Assembly: GCA_029249345.1 (NCBI GenBank)
Contig: JAQWHM010000007.1
Coordinates: forward strand, 113,255-177,254
Reading direction: 5' to 3'
DNA length: 64,000 bases
From: UBA10348 sp002469915
GTDB taxonomy: Bacteria > Bacteroidota > Rhodothermia > Rhodothermales > UBA10348
Shown here: positions 1 through 8,013 of the stretch, piece after piece
Position numbering within the stretch: the stretch's first letter is position 1
Layout of the letters: each line of letters starts with the position of its first letter
The notes under the pieces: model-generated
Told to the model about the DNA's origin: nothing
Seen by the model: the letters and a program-made list of their open reading frames with translations, nothing else
The model's database searches: none
Position numbers and translations under genes: made by a program

Positions 1-777
1 CCAACGACGTTTATGATTTTGGCCGTGTTCTTTGTGATGGATTCCAGAAACAAAGATCACACCCCGGATCCTGTCGAGGGCGAACCTATGGTGTCCATTA
101 TAGGAACCAAGAGTTTTGTCTGGGTGGCTATCATTATCGCATCCGTCTTTGTTGACCCAACAGTGCTTGCTTGGGTACCGGATCTACATGCCCTCTGGGG
201 TGTGCCTTTCGGTGTACGGGAAGTCATTATGCTCGTTGTGGCTGCGCTGGCTTACTTCACAGCCAACAAAACGGCTTTGGAGAAGAACCAATTCCACTTT
301 GAGCCTATCCGAGAGGTGGCTTGGCTGTTTTTCGGCATTTTTGCAACGATGCAACCAGCACTTCAGATAATCAGTAATTATGCCTCTCAGCATGCTGATT
401 CGCTGGCCGTTGGAACGTTTTTCTGGGGTACGGGCATCCTTTCTGGTATTCTGGATAATGCCCCGACGTACCTAAATTTTGTTGCTGCAGCAATGGGCAA
501 ATTCGGGTTAGACGTAAACAGCGCAGAATCCGTGGTGTTATTTGCCGAGGGTATTGAATCGCTGATTTACCTTCAGGCCATCTCGGTTGCTGCCGTATTT
601 TTTGGCGCCATGTCCTACATAGGCAACGCACCCAACTTTATGGTCAAAGCTATTGCCGAATCGAATGGGATTGAAACGCCCTCTTTCACGGGATACATCC
701 TTAAGTACTCTATCCCGATTCTACTCCCGATTTACACGTTGATCTACATCATTTTCTATAGCGGTTGGGTACTCTAA
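1..777 (+). CDS. Na+/H+ antiporter-type permease (ArsB/NhaD superfamily), C-terminal part
   Basis: The reading frame is open through base 1, so only the last 258 residues are visible and the N-terminal half lies outside the window. The visible part is a polytopic inner-membrane protein with several long hydrophobic segments separated by short charged loops. The stretch GILSGILDNAPTYLNF, around visible residues 144-160, is typical of NhaD-like ion transporters, as is the later SYIGNAPNFMVKAI segment. Known relatives exchange Na+ for H+ or carry other small ions or organic anions; the substrate cannot be fixed from this fragment. The stop lies one base before the TTG start of the pterin dehydratase gene, so the two are probably cotranscribed. 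Confidence 0.8.
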   Translation, partial: PTTFMILAVFFVMDSRNKDHTPDPVEGEPMVSIIGTKSFVWVAIIIASVFVDPTVLAWVPDLHALWGVPFGVREVIMLVVAALAYFTANKTALEKNQFHFEPIREVAWLFFGIFATMQPALQIISNYASQHADSLAVGTFFWGTGILSGILDNAPTYLNFVAAAMGKFGLDVNSAESVVLFAEGIESLIYLQAISVAAVFFGAMSYIGNAPNFMVKAIAESNGIETPSFTGYILKYSIPILLPIYTLIYIIFYSGWVL

Positions 778-778
778 T

Positions 779-1081
779 TTGAAGTCGTCTTCCATCAACG
801 CGCTTTCTGCTCTTCAAATCGAATCTCACATGGGTAGCCTTCCCGGGTGGACATTCGAAGCAGATTCGCTCAAAAAAACGTATTCGTTTGGCTCTTTTCG
901 TGAAGCGATGAGCTTCCTGGTCCGAATCGGATTTGAGGCCGAGGAATTAAACCACCATCCTGAACTGTTCAATGTGTACTCGACCGTAACCGTCACCTTA
1001 CGAACACATGACGCTGGCAACAAAGTCACGGATAAAGATATCGACTTGGCTACTCGACTTGAACGCATCGCTTGGATTTAG
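779..1081 (+). CDS. 4a-hydroxytetrahydrobiopterin dehydratase (PCD/DCoH family)
   Basis: A 100-residue cytosolic protein, the normal length for pterin-4a-carbinolamine dehydratase, which dehydrates 4a-hydroxy-tetrahydropterin so that the cofactor can be recycled. The family signature is present: EELNHHPEL (two adjacent His), then NVYSTVTVTLRTHDAG with the third His, and a conserved Asp in VTDKDIDLA. The start is TTG one base after the preceding stop, which implies translational coupling; no ATG fits the domain start. There is no phenylalanine hydroxylase gene in the window, so the role may be in molybdopterin or another pterin pathway. Family assignment is firm, the physiological partner is not. 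Confidence 0.9.
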   Translation: MKSSSINALSALQIESHMGSLPGWTFEADSLKKTYSFGSFREAMSFLVRIGFEAEELNHHPELFNVYSTVTVTLRTHDAGNKVTDKDIDLATRLERIAWI

Positions 1082-1183
1082 ACTAGACCACATCCCGCGA
1101 ATTGGAACTACCTGACGTCGAATTCGTGATTAGAGGACGTGTACCCAGAACAGCAACATCAACTTATAAGCTTTCTTCTCATT

Positions 1184-1795
1184 ATGGCTCATACGCTTCC
1201 TGATCTCCCCTACGCTCACAGCGCATTGGAACCACACATCGACACCCGCACCATGGAAATTCACCATGGGAAACACCACGCCGGATATGTCGCAAAGTTA
1301 AACGCAGCGCTTGAAGGTCACGACGAACTGGCCTCCAAGAGTATTGAAGACCTGCTTCGCGGAATTTCCAGCGCTCCTGACGCGGTCCGAGGCGGAATTC
1401 AAAACAATGGTGGCGGACATGCCAACCACTCTCTTTTCTGGAGCACAATGTCACCTAATGGTGGCGGTACTCCATCAGGCGATCTTGGTGCAGCTATTGA
1501 CGCAGCATTCGGATCATATGCAGATTTTCAAGCTGCCTTTTCGACAGCTGCTGGAACCCGCTTTGGATCCGGCTGGGCATGGCTTGTTGTAGATGGCAGC
1601 GGAAAACTCAAAGTCTACTCCACTGCAAACCAGGACAGTCCGTACATGTCGGGTGATACCCCGATTCTAGGTTTGGATGTCTGGGAGCATGCTTATTATC
1701 TCAATTACCAGAACCGTCGCCCGGACTATGTAGGCGCTTTCTGGAATGTAGTGAACTGGGATGCAGTCGCATCCAACTACGCAGCAGCTCTTTAA
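1184..1795 (+). CDS. sodA: superoxide dismutase, Mn/Fe family (Mn-type)
   Basis: A 203-residue superoxide dismutase that converts superoxide to hydrogen peroxide and oxygen in the cytoplasm. The start ATG at 1184 matches the family N-terminus (AHTLPDLPYAHSALEPH); an ATG-less 15-codon extension upstream does not belong to the family. Metal ligands are visible in order: His in MEIHHGKHHAGYV, His in HANHSLFW, Asp and His in LDVWEHAYYLNYQN. The STANQDSP motif places the outer-sphere Gln where Mn enzymes have it, so Mn is the likelier metal. A perfect-stem intrinsic terminator follows six bases after the stop. Confidence 0.95.
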   Translation: MAHTLPDLPYAHSALEPHIDTRTMEIHHGKHHAGYVAKLNAALEGHDELASKSIEDLLRGISSAPDAVRGGIQNNGGGHANHSLFWSTMSPNGGGTPSGDLGAAIDAAFGSYADFQAAFSTAAGTRFGSGWAWLVVDGSGKLKVYSTANQDSPYMSGDTPILGLDVWEHAYYLNYQNRRPDYVGAFWNVVNWDAVASNYAAAL

Positions 1796-1800
1796 TTTCA

Positions 1801-1837
1801 TTTGGGGCGGGCCTCTGGCCCGCCCCAAATTGTTTTT
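1801..1837 (+). terminator. intrinsic terminator after sodA, abutting the next start codon
   Basis: A perfect 13-bp stem (1801-1813 with 1817-1829, arms TTTGGGGCGGGCC and its complement) with a three-base TCT loop, followed by a T-rich tract to 1837. The next base is the ATG of the phosphopantetheinyl transferase. The hairpin is therefore both the sodA terminator and the immediate upstream context of the next gene. Confidence 0.9.
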
Positions 1838-2491
1838 ATGCCTCTCTTTTTTCCCGGACTACCGGACGACATTCAGATTAAACATCAGGTCCATGATGAC
1901 TGGACCGTGAAAAACTGGATGCACATTTTGTCGGTCGATGAAATGCAGCGCCGAACCGGTATGCGTAGTGAAAAACGCCAGCAAAATTTCACGCTCGGAC
2001 GTGTTGCGATTCGGACTCTCTTATCCGATCATATGCAGATTTCGCCCAGCGAAGTCCCCATTGTAATTGAGCCTACCGGGCGTCTAAGCGCCCCCGATTC
2101 GGGTCAACTTCTTTCTCTGGCTCATTCGGGTGACCAAGCAATTGCGTCCATTTCCATGCGAAACGCTGGTGTAGACGTCGAAGAAATCAGGGAAAAGCCG
2201 GACTCTCTCCTGGATTACATCCTCTGTGAGGAGGAAAAGAAGCATGTTTACGGGCTCAGTATTCCACACGAGCAGCTACTCTTTGTCTGTTGGACCTTAA
2301 AAGAAGCCGTGTTGAAAGCGAATGGGACTGGACTCAGACGCTCCCCCCGAACCGTTCAACTTCGCATCGACCCGATATCTCAAACTGCAACAGCAGTAGA
2401 CCCAGAAGGAAATCCGTGGCATGCTCGATTTGTAGTCGAAGACCCCTACGTCTTTGCCATTGCGTTCGACCCGAATCCCGACGCTGCCTAA
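1838..2491 (+). CDS. 4'-phosphopantetheinyl transferase, Sfp/Gsp type
   Basis: A 217-residue Sfp-family enzyme that transfers 4'-phosphopantetheine from CoA to carrier proteins. The two diagnostic motifs are present: GVDVEEIREK near residue 108, which binds Mg2+, and FVCWTLKEAVLKANGTGL near residue 150, with the catalytic W-x-x-K-E-x-x-x-K pattern. An earlier in-frame TTG at 1802 lies inside the sodA terminator stem, so the ATG at 1838 is preferred. That leaves no room for a Shine-Dalgarno sequence or a leader outside the hairpin. No carrier-protein or synthase gene is nearby, so the target could be the housekeeping acyl carrier protein. The family call is firm, the target is unknown. Confidence 0.9.
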   Translation: MPLFFPGLPDDIQIKHQVHDDWTVKNWMHILSVDEMQRRTGMRSEKRQQNFTLGRVAIRTLLSDHMQISPSEVPIVIEPTGRLSAPDSGQLLSLAHSGDQAIASISMRNAGVDVEEIREKPDSLLDYILCEEEKKHVYGLSIPHEQLLFVCWTLKEAVLKANGTGLRRSPRTVQLRIDPISQTATAVDPEGNPWHARFVVEDPYVFAIAFDPNPDAA

Positions 2492-2519
2492 CCCTTTTAG
2501 CTACTGCTTTAAGGAGTGC

Positions 2520-2553
2520 ATTCGCTGAAGATTCCAAAACATGATTCGCTGAA
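2520..2553. repeat. 10-bp direct repeat upstream of icmF
   Basis: ATTCGCTGAA occurs at 2520-2529 and again at 2544-2553, 24 bases apart, about 70-105 bases before the icmF start. The spacing of a little over two helical turns is compatible with a tandem regulator site, but nothing else supports this. Confidence 0.35.
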
Positions 2554-2624
2554 ATGCGTAACAATCGGCTGGAAGAGCATTGCAACGCTGCCCCCTTTTT
2601 TCAGTATATCCTGAACTTATAATC

Positions 2625-5600
2625 ATGGCATCTCCGATTACTGAACCCCAACAGCCTTACACCCCTCAACACTCAGTTCGTTTTGTTACCGCTGCCAGCC
2701 TGTTCGATGGCCACGATGCAGCTATTAACATCATGCGCCGAGTTCTTCAATCAGCCGGGGCCGAGGTGATTCATCTGGGTCACAATCGTTCCGTCCAGGA
2801 AATTGTCAGTACGGCTATTCAAGAGGACGTCCAAGGAATCGCTGTCTCCTCCTACCAAGGAGGGCACATGGAGTACTTCAAGTACATGGTAGATTTGCTC
2901 AAGGAGCAAGGATCATCACATATCAAGGTATTCGGTGGTGGTGGCGGCGTCATTGTGCCCGAAGAGATCGAAGAGCTCCAAGCCTACGGGATTGCGCGCA
3001 TCTTCTCTCCTGAGGACGGGCTCAAAATGGGCCTGACCGGCATGATAGAGTACATGATGAAATCCTGTGATTTCCCGGTTGCAGCGTTGTCCGCAGGTAG
3101 AAAAGGTGACCAAGCCGTTGCCAGAGCGATCTCTGTTGCCGAGGCCGGTTTAATTTCAAAGGGTGACGGAGCTTCACCAGTCCTCTCCGTTGCAGCTACG
3201 ATTGGTATCACGGGTACTGGAGGAGCAGGAAAATCGACGCTAACCGATGAATTAGTTCGCCGGTTCGTTACCGATTTCAAAGACCTGACCATCGCTGTAT
3301 TGTCTGTAGACCCTACGAGGAGGTCTACCGGCGGAGCTTTGCTAGGTGATCGTATTCGGATGAATGCCATCCACGACGTGGCTGATCACCGCGTATTTAT
3401 GCGATCATTCGCTACACGTCAAGCTCATCGAGCCACGTCCCAGGCCTTACAGCACTCTGTAGATGTGTGCCGAGCAGCAGGATTTGATCTCATCATCCTT
3501 GAAACAGCGGGAATAGGACAAAGCGATACAGAAATCGCAGATATGGTTGACCTTTCAGTCTACGTCATGACACAAGAATTTGGGGCTCCGACGCAGCTTG
3601 AAAAAATTGGCATGTTGGACGTTGCTGACTATGTCGCACTGAATAAATTTGAAAAACGGGGAAGCGAAGACGCTCTTCGCGATGTCCGTAAGCAGATGCA
3701 GCGTAATCGAGGTGATTTCCATGCGGACCCAGAAAACATGCCTGTTTTCCCCACCATGGCCTCACATTTCAACGATTCTGGTGTTACGAATCTGTATCTA
3801 GGCATTCTAAATCAGCTGAATACTGATTTTAAGTTTGATCGCTCGAAGACTATTTATTCCAAGCACGAGCAACCCATTGAAGGGGGCGATTCCGAGGCCT
3901 TGATTCCGGCACGCCGTCAGCGGTATTTGGGAGATATTTCCGATGTGTGTCATGACTACCGATCAGTTGCGGAACAGCAAATAGAATTCGCCAGAAAGTG
4001 GGGCCAGGTGCAAGGCGCCTTAAATCAGGTCAAAGAGTGGGCCCCAGAAGATCAAGAAATCCTCGTCGGACGACTAGCTAAAATGGCTGAGCGCTGGTGG
4101 AATCTGCTCTCTAGATCCTCAAAAGCCATTCTTAAGCAATGGGATGAGCTGGCCGGTCAGTATCGTGCAGATGAGATGTCCTATGACGTGCGAGGACGGT
4201 CTTTCACCGTCCCCTTATTTACCGAATCACTCTCCGGCACACGCGTCCCCAAAGTTGCGCTCCCACGCACAGAAGATCCTGGTGAACGCCTCCGATACGC
4301 TTTACTGGAAAACCTCCCAGGATTTTTCCCCTACACCTCAGGTGTCTTTCCGTTCAAACGAACAGGAGAAGACCCCACCCGAATGTTTGCTGGTGAAGGA
4401 AGCCCCGAACGAACGAACAGACGGTTCCATCTCGTCTCCGAGGGAATGCCAGCCAAACGGTTATCCACGGCATTCGATTCGGTAACGCTGTATGGTTTTG
4501 ATCCGCATGTGAGACCGGATATCTACGGCAAGGTGGGAAATGCAGGAGTATCTATCTGCACGCTGGAGGACATGAAAAAGCTGTATTCGGGCTTCGACTT
4601 ATGCGCGCCTGCAACCAGCGTTTCAATGACTATCAACGGTCCAGCACCTATGCTGCTAGCGATGTTTTTGAATACGGCAGTTGACCAGCAGATCGAAAAA
4701 CATTTCAGGGATAATGAGACCTGGGAGTCGGTATCCAAAGCGATCGCAAAACGTCTTGGAAAGGATGCACCTCACTACTCCCCCACTGGACCGACCGGAC
4801 CGGAAACAGATCTACCACGGTCACATGACGGAACGGGGCTGGGACTGCTCGGAACGTATGGGGCTCAACTAGTGGAGTGGGGCCTATTGGAGCAGAATAC
4901 CTACGATTCGATTCGGCAGGCAACGATAAAGGTAGTCAGGGGGACCGTTCAAGCCGATATTCTTAAGGAAGATCAGGCACAAAACACCTGCATTTTTTCA
5001 ACTGAGTTTGCGCTTCGCATGATGGGCGACGTCCAGCAATACTTCATTGAAAAGGGCGTGCGAAACTTCTATTCCGTCTCCATTTCAGGGTATCATATTG
5101 CCGAAGCGGGTGCTAATCCCATTAGCCAATTAGCCTTTACACTGGCCAATGGCTTCACTTTTGTGGAGTACTACCTGGCTCGTGGGATGCAGATTGATGA
5201 CTTCGCTCCCAACTTGTCCTTTTTCTTTTCAAACGGAATGGATCCCGAGTATACCGTTATTGGCCGCGTTGCACGCAGGATTTGGTCCGTGGCCATGCGG
5301 GATAGATACGGGGCCAACGAAAGAAGCCAGAAGCTTAAATATCACATTCAGACCTCTGGTCGCAGTCTGCACGCCCAGGATATTCAGTTCAATGATATCC
5401 GAACGACCTTGCAAGCCTTATTGGCTATAAACGATAATTGTAATTCGTTACATACCAATGCCTATGACGAAGCGATTACCACCCCAACGGAAGAAAGTGT
5501 TCGGCGGGCAATGGCTATTCAGCTCATCATCAATAGAGAAATGGGATTGGCCACGAACGAAAATCCGCTTCAGGGAGCCTATATCACAGATGAACTCACG

Positions 5601-6044
5601 GATCTCGTCGAAGAGGCGGTATTGAGAGAGTTTGAGCGATTGAACGACCGGGGAGGTGTCCTCGGAGCCATGGAGACCATGTATCAGCGATCTAAAATAC
5701 AGGAGGAAAGCCTGTTTTATGAACGCAAAAAGCTTTCTGGTGAACTCCCTGTGATCGGTGTAAATACATTTCGGGACGAGTCTGAGGAGTCTGACTCCGC
5801 AGACGAACCGGTGCAACTCATGCGCTCCACTGAGGAGGAGAAACAGCGGCAGATCAATAACCTTGAAGCCTTTCAGAATCGTAATCGGGATACAGCCCAT
5901 GACGTTCTTCTCAACCTTCAGAATGTGGCTAGGGATGGCTCCAGTATGTTCGAGGCCCTTATGCAAGCCGTGCAGGTATGCTCTCTAGGAGATATTACAC
6001 ATGCGCTTTTTGAAGTGGGTGGGCAGTACCGACGAAGTATGTAG
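2625..6044 (+). CDS. icmF: fused isobutyryl-CoA mutase / G-protein chaperone (IcmF), or methylmalonyl-CoA-mutase-like fusion
   Basis: A 1139-residue adenosylcobalamin-dependent acyl-CoA mutase with the IcmF order: N-terminal B12-binding domain (about residues 18-150), MeaB-type GTPase (about 185-420), then a linker and the TIM-barrel mutase domain. In the B12 domain FDGHDAA places the cobalt-ligating histidine at H30. The GTPase P-loop GTGGAGKST is at residues 197-205. Mutase signatures include SICTLEDMKKLYSGFDL and the SVSISGYHIAEAGANP stretch. IcmF proteins interconvert isobutyryl-CoA and n-butyryl-CoA or related pairs, and the G domain gates cofactor loading. The ATG at 2625 matches the family start. 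The gene stands alone, with no separate small subunit needed. The exact substrate cannot be told by eye. Confidence 0.93.
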   Translation: MASPITEPQQPYTPQHSVRFVTAASLFDGHDAAINIMRRVLQSAGAEVIHLGHNRSVQEIVSTAIQEDVQGIAVSSYQGGHMEYFKYMVDLLKEQGSSHIKVFGGGGGVIVPEEIEELQAYGIARIFSPEDGLKMGLTGMIEYMMKSCDFPVAALSAGRKGDQAVARAISVAEAGLISKGDGASPVLSVAATIGITGTGGAGKSTLTDELVRRFVTDFKDLTIAVLSVDPTRRSTGGALLGDRIRMNAIHDVADHRVFMRSFATRQAHRATSQALQHSVDVCRAAGFDLIILETAGIGQSDTEIADMVDLSVYVMTQEFGAPTQLEKIGMLDVADYVALNKFEKRGSEDALRDVRKQMQRNRGDFHADPENMPVFPTMASHFNDSGVTNLYLGILNQLNTDFKFDRSKTIYSKHEQPIEGGDSEALIPARRQRYLGDISDVCHDYRSVAEQQIEFARKWGQVQGALNQVKEWAPEDQEILVGRLAKMAERWWNLLSRSSKAILKQWDELAGQYRADEMSYDVRGRSFTVPLFTESLSGTRVPKVALPRTEDPGERLRYALLENLPGFFPYTSGVFPFKRTGEDPTRMFAGEGSPERTNRRFHLVSEGMPAKRLSTAFDSVTLYGFDPHVRPDIYGKVGNAGVSICTLEDMKKLYSGFDLCAPATSVSMTINGPAPMLLAMFLNTAVDQQIEKHFRDNETWESVSKAIAKRLGKDAPHYSPTGPTGPETDLPRSHDGTGLGLLGTYGAQLVEWGLLEQNTYDSIRQATIKVVRGTVQADILKEDQAQNTCIFSTEFALRMMGDVQQYFIEKGVRNFYSVSISGYHIAEAGANPISQLAFTLANGFTFVEYYLARGMQIDDFAPNLSFFFSNGMDPEYTVIGRVARRIWSVAMRDRYGANERSQKLKYHIQTSGRSLHAQDIQFNDIRTTLQALLAINDNCNSLHTNAYDEAITTPTEESVRRAMAIQLIINREMGLATNENPLQGAYITDELTDLVEEAVLREFERLNDRGGVLGAMETMYQRSKIQEESLFYERKKLSGELPVIGVNTFRDESEESDSADEPVQLMRSTEEEKQRQINNLEAFQNRNRDTAHDVLLNLQNVARDGSSMFEALMQAVQVCSLGDITHALFEVGGQYRRSM

Positions 6045-6132
6045 CAGTAATCGATTTCATTAATGCTTTTGTCACTTTCTGGATGCCAGCCCGTAGCACT
6101 CCCTTCTTAACGGCACAAAACACGATTTAAGC

Positions 6133-6912
6133 ATGTTTCGGAAATTGTCCCTTCTCACCCTTGTGGCTTTTCTCGCAGTAACTTTTGTAGGCTGCGAGGA
6201 CAATTCTGACGAAAACGAACGTAAAGAATTCGCTGAAGAAATTGAGCGGAACGTGGATCGCGAAATAGATCGTGCGGAAGAGAGTCTTGAGAATCTTCGG
6301 GAGCGGATTGAAGATAAAATTGATGAACGCCTGACAGAGGAAGAGATCGAAGAAATTGGTCGGGAAATAGAGGAAACGGTCGAAAGCAGCCTAAGTCGTC
6401 TGGGGCGCACATTGGAACGCATTGGAGACCGTATGCAAGAAGACTCAGAAGTAGAAGTAGTCGACTATCGCAAATTTAAAGACTTGCTTCCAGATCAAAT
6501 GGGAGGAATGATGCGGGTCGATATGGACGGAAAGAATGCCAATGCATTAGGAATGCGGTTTTCAAAAATCGAGGCGAGCTATGTTTCCAAGCAAAACGAA
6601 ATGGAAATGGAGATTGCCATTCTGGACCTTGGAACGATGCAAGGACTTGCCACTATGGGATTCGATTGGATCGATCGAAAGGTAGATAAAGAAGACGTAG
6701 ACGGGTTTGAACGCACAACTAAGTTTGGCGGATATCCAGGATTTGAATCGGCCCAGTACAAAGATGACCGTACAGAAACACAAGGCGTAGCCATCATCGA
6801 AAACCGGTTCGTAGTTGCTGCCAATATTTCTGGAACCAACCTAGACAAACAGGTCCTCGATGCTGTATTTGATCAGTTTTCCTTCAGGAAACTGAGCCGT
6901 TTGGCTAATTAG
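6133..6912 (+). CDS. predicted lipoprotein with long charged helix, unknown function
   Basis: 259 residues. The N-terminus is a lipoprotein signal peptide: basic MFRK, a hydrophobic core and a cysteine at about residue 21 (VTFVGC), so the mature protein should be lipid-anchored. Residues about 25-105 are very rich in Glu, Arg and Asp with heptad-like hydrophobics, as in a long single helix or coiled coil. A globular C-terminal part of about 150 residues follows (SEVEVVDYRKFKDLLP onward, ending in a beta-rich region). I do not recognise the C-terminal domain. The next gene also encodes an exported protein, but the two are not clearly an operon. Confidence 0.75.
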   Translation: MFRKLSLLTLVAFLAVTFVGCEDNSDENERKEFAEEIERNVDREIDRAEESLENLRERIEDKIDERLTEEEIEEIGREIEETVESSLSRLGRTLERIGDRMQEDSEVEVVDYRKFKDLLPDQMGGMMRVDMDGKNANALGMRFSKIEASYVSKQNEMEMEIAILDLGTMQGLATMGFDWIDRKVDKEDVDGFERTTKFGGYPGFESAQYKDDRTETQGVAIIENRFVVAANISGTNLDKQVLDAVFDQFSFRKLSRLAN

Positions 6913-7022
6913 TCAAACTTCTGATTTCCAGATCGAATCAAGATCCGACTTTTTGGATCAAGGTGTGATTGCGTACGTTCACCTCCTCGAACACTTTCCT
7001 CGATATTCGTCGACACCACTAC

Positions 7023-7688
7023 ATGAAGCCTATTTTTGCGGCTTTAGCCCTTGCCAGTCTGATGCTTTTCAGTCCTGCGACTACAAGGGCTCAAGACTTG
7101 GATCTATCGCTAGCGGCAACTCCTTCACCCGCTAAAGCATTTGGTCTTTCCATCTTGATGCCGGGATTGGGACACCACCATGCAACGGGAGGATCCTGGA
7201 GTCGATCTGGTTTCATCTATGCCGCTACTGATCTATCTATGTGGATATCCTTACTGGGTAGCAGCTGGCATCGCAATCAACTGATCTCTTCTTTTGAAAC
7301 ACTCGCATCCCGTTCCGCAGGGGCACAGATTGAAGGAAAGGATCGTACGTTTTTTCTGAACTTAGCCTCGTTTGAATCTTCTGATGTATACCTCGATACC
7401 ATGCTTCGAAATCGGGCCTGGGACCGTATCGATTACGTGGACGATCCCTCATTCTTATGGTCATGGGAATCCACGGAGTCGTACAACGAATTCAGAAGTC
7501 TTCGGAATAGATCAGAAACATTAAAACGAAGGAGATCCATCCTCATTGCTGGACTTGTTGCCAACAGATTGCTGTCAGGCGTCATTTCAGCCCGGAAAGC
7601 GAGTAAATACTCTCGCGTATCTGTTTCTGCCGCGTTTGTCCCACCGGTGGGAGATCATCCAACCATCGCTCTTCGCGTGGGATTCTAA
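7023..7688 (+). CDS. secreted or membrane-associated protein of unknown function
   Basis: 221 residues from the ATG at 7023, which begins a clean signal peptide (MKPIFAALALASLMLF, likely cut after TRA before QDLDL). The first mature segment, AFGLSILMPGLGHHH, resembles the membrane-insertion motif of small DUF5683-like proteins (PGLGQ-type), and a second hydrophobic segment (SILIAGLVANRLLSGVI) lies near residue 175. The C-terminus ends in a short beta-like stretch finishing in Phe, as outer-membrane proteins often do. Function is unknown. An upstream in-frame ATG at 6969 would destroy the signal peptide and was rejected. Confidence 0.7.
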   Translation: MKPIFAALALASLMLFSPATTRAQDLDLSLAATPSPAKAFGLSILMPGLGHHHATGGSWSRSGFIYAATDLSMWISLLGSSWHRNQLISSFETLASRSAGAQIEGKDRTFFLNLASFESSDVYLDTMLRNRAWDRIDYVDDPSFLWSWESTESYNEFRSLRNRSETLKRRRSILIAGLVANRLLSGVISARKASKYSRVSVSAAFVPPVGDHPTIALRVGF

Positions 7689-7696
7689 TTGTATCC

Positions 7697-7728
7697 TTGA
7701 CTCACCTTCCGAAATCAGGCTATATTTG
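7697..7728 (+). promoter_or_regulatory. promoter for tRNA-Val, Bacteroidota-like
   Basis: TTGACT at 7697-7702 is followed 18 bases later by TATATTTG at 7721-7728, which fits both a sigma-70 pattern and the Bacteroidota TTG-N19-21-TAnnTTTG consensus. Predicted transcription start is near 7735, giving the tRNA a leader of about 50 bases. Confidence 0.65.
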
Positions 7729-7785
7729 CGGCCCTCGGATCACTTTCTCTCGAATTCACGGTGAGATCTTCGATTCAAAATGTAT

Positions 7786-7859
7786 GGGTCCGTAGCTCAG
7801 TTGGTTAGAGCGCTACGTTGACATCGTAGAGGTCGATAGTTCGAATCTATTCGGACCCA
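7786..7859 (+). tRNA. tRNA-Val (anticodon GAC)
   Basis: A 74-base cloverleaf. The acceptor stem GGGTCCG (7786-7792) pairs with CGGACCC (7852-7858) and the discriminator base is A. The D-loop has the usual AGCTCAGTTGGTTAGAGC, the anticodon stem is CTACG/CGTAG, the loop is TTGACAT with anticodon GAC at 7820-7822, and the T-arm contains GTTCGAATC. The CCA end is not encoded. GAC decodes GUC and GUU. Confidence 0.96.
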
Positions 7860-7863
7860 CTAG

Positions 7864-7903
7864 AACCCCTTGTAAGTCGTTGGCTTGCAAGGGGTTTATT
7901 TTT
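7864..7903 (+). terminator. intrinsic terminator after tRNA-Val
   Basis: A 13-bp stem with one wobble pair (7864-7876 with 7884-7896, arms starting AACCCCTTG and ending CAAGGGGTT) is followed by a T-rich tract. It begins five bases after the tRNA. Confidence 0.85.
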
Positions 7904-7906
7904 AGG

Positions 7907-7928
7907 GGTACAATATAGGTACAATAAT
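7907..7928. repeat. tandem GGTACAATA repeat next to tRNA-Val
   Basis: GGTACAATATA at 7907-7917 is directly followed by GGTACAATAAT at 7918-7928. Short tandem motifs of this kind just beyond a tRNA can be arm-type integrase sites. No integrase gene is present, so this is suggestive only. Confidence 0.4.
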
Positions 7929-8013
7929 TACCCGGTATCTGGCTTCCTTCCCATGGGGTCAGGGGGGGTAAAATAATAATGGCTCTTGCTGTTACCCCCT
8001 TCTCATACGAGCG

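Noticed and set aside
5448..5966. 172-residue antisense reading frame within icmF
   Set aside because: Complementary to the conserved mutase domain; no independent features.
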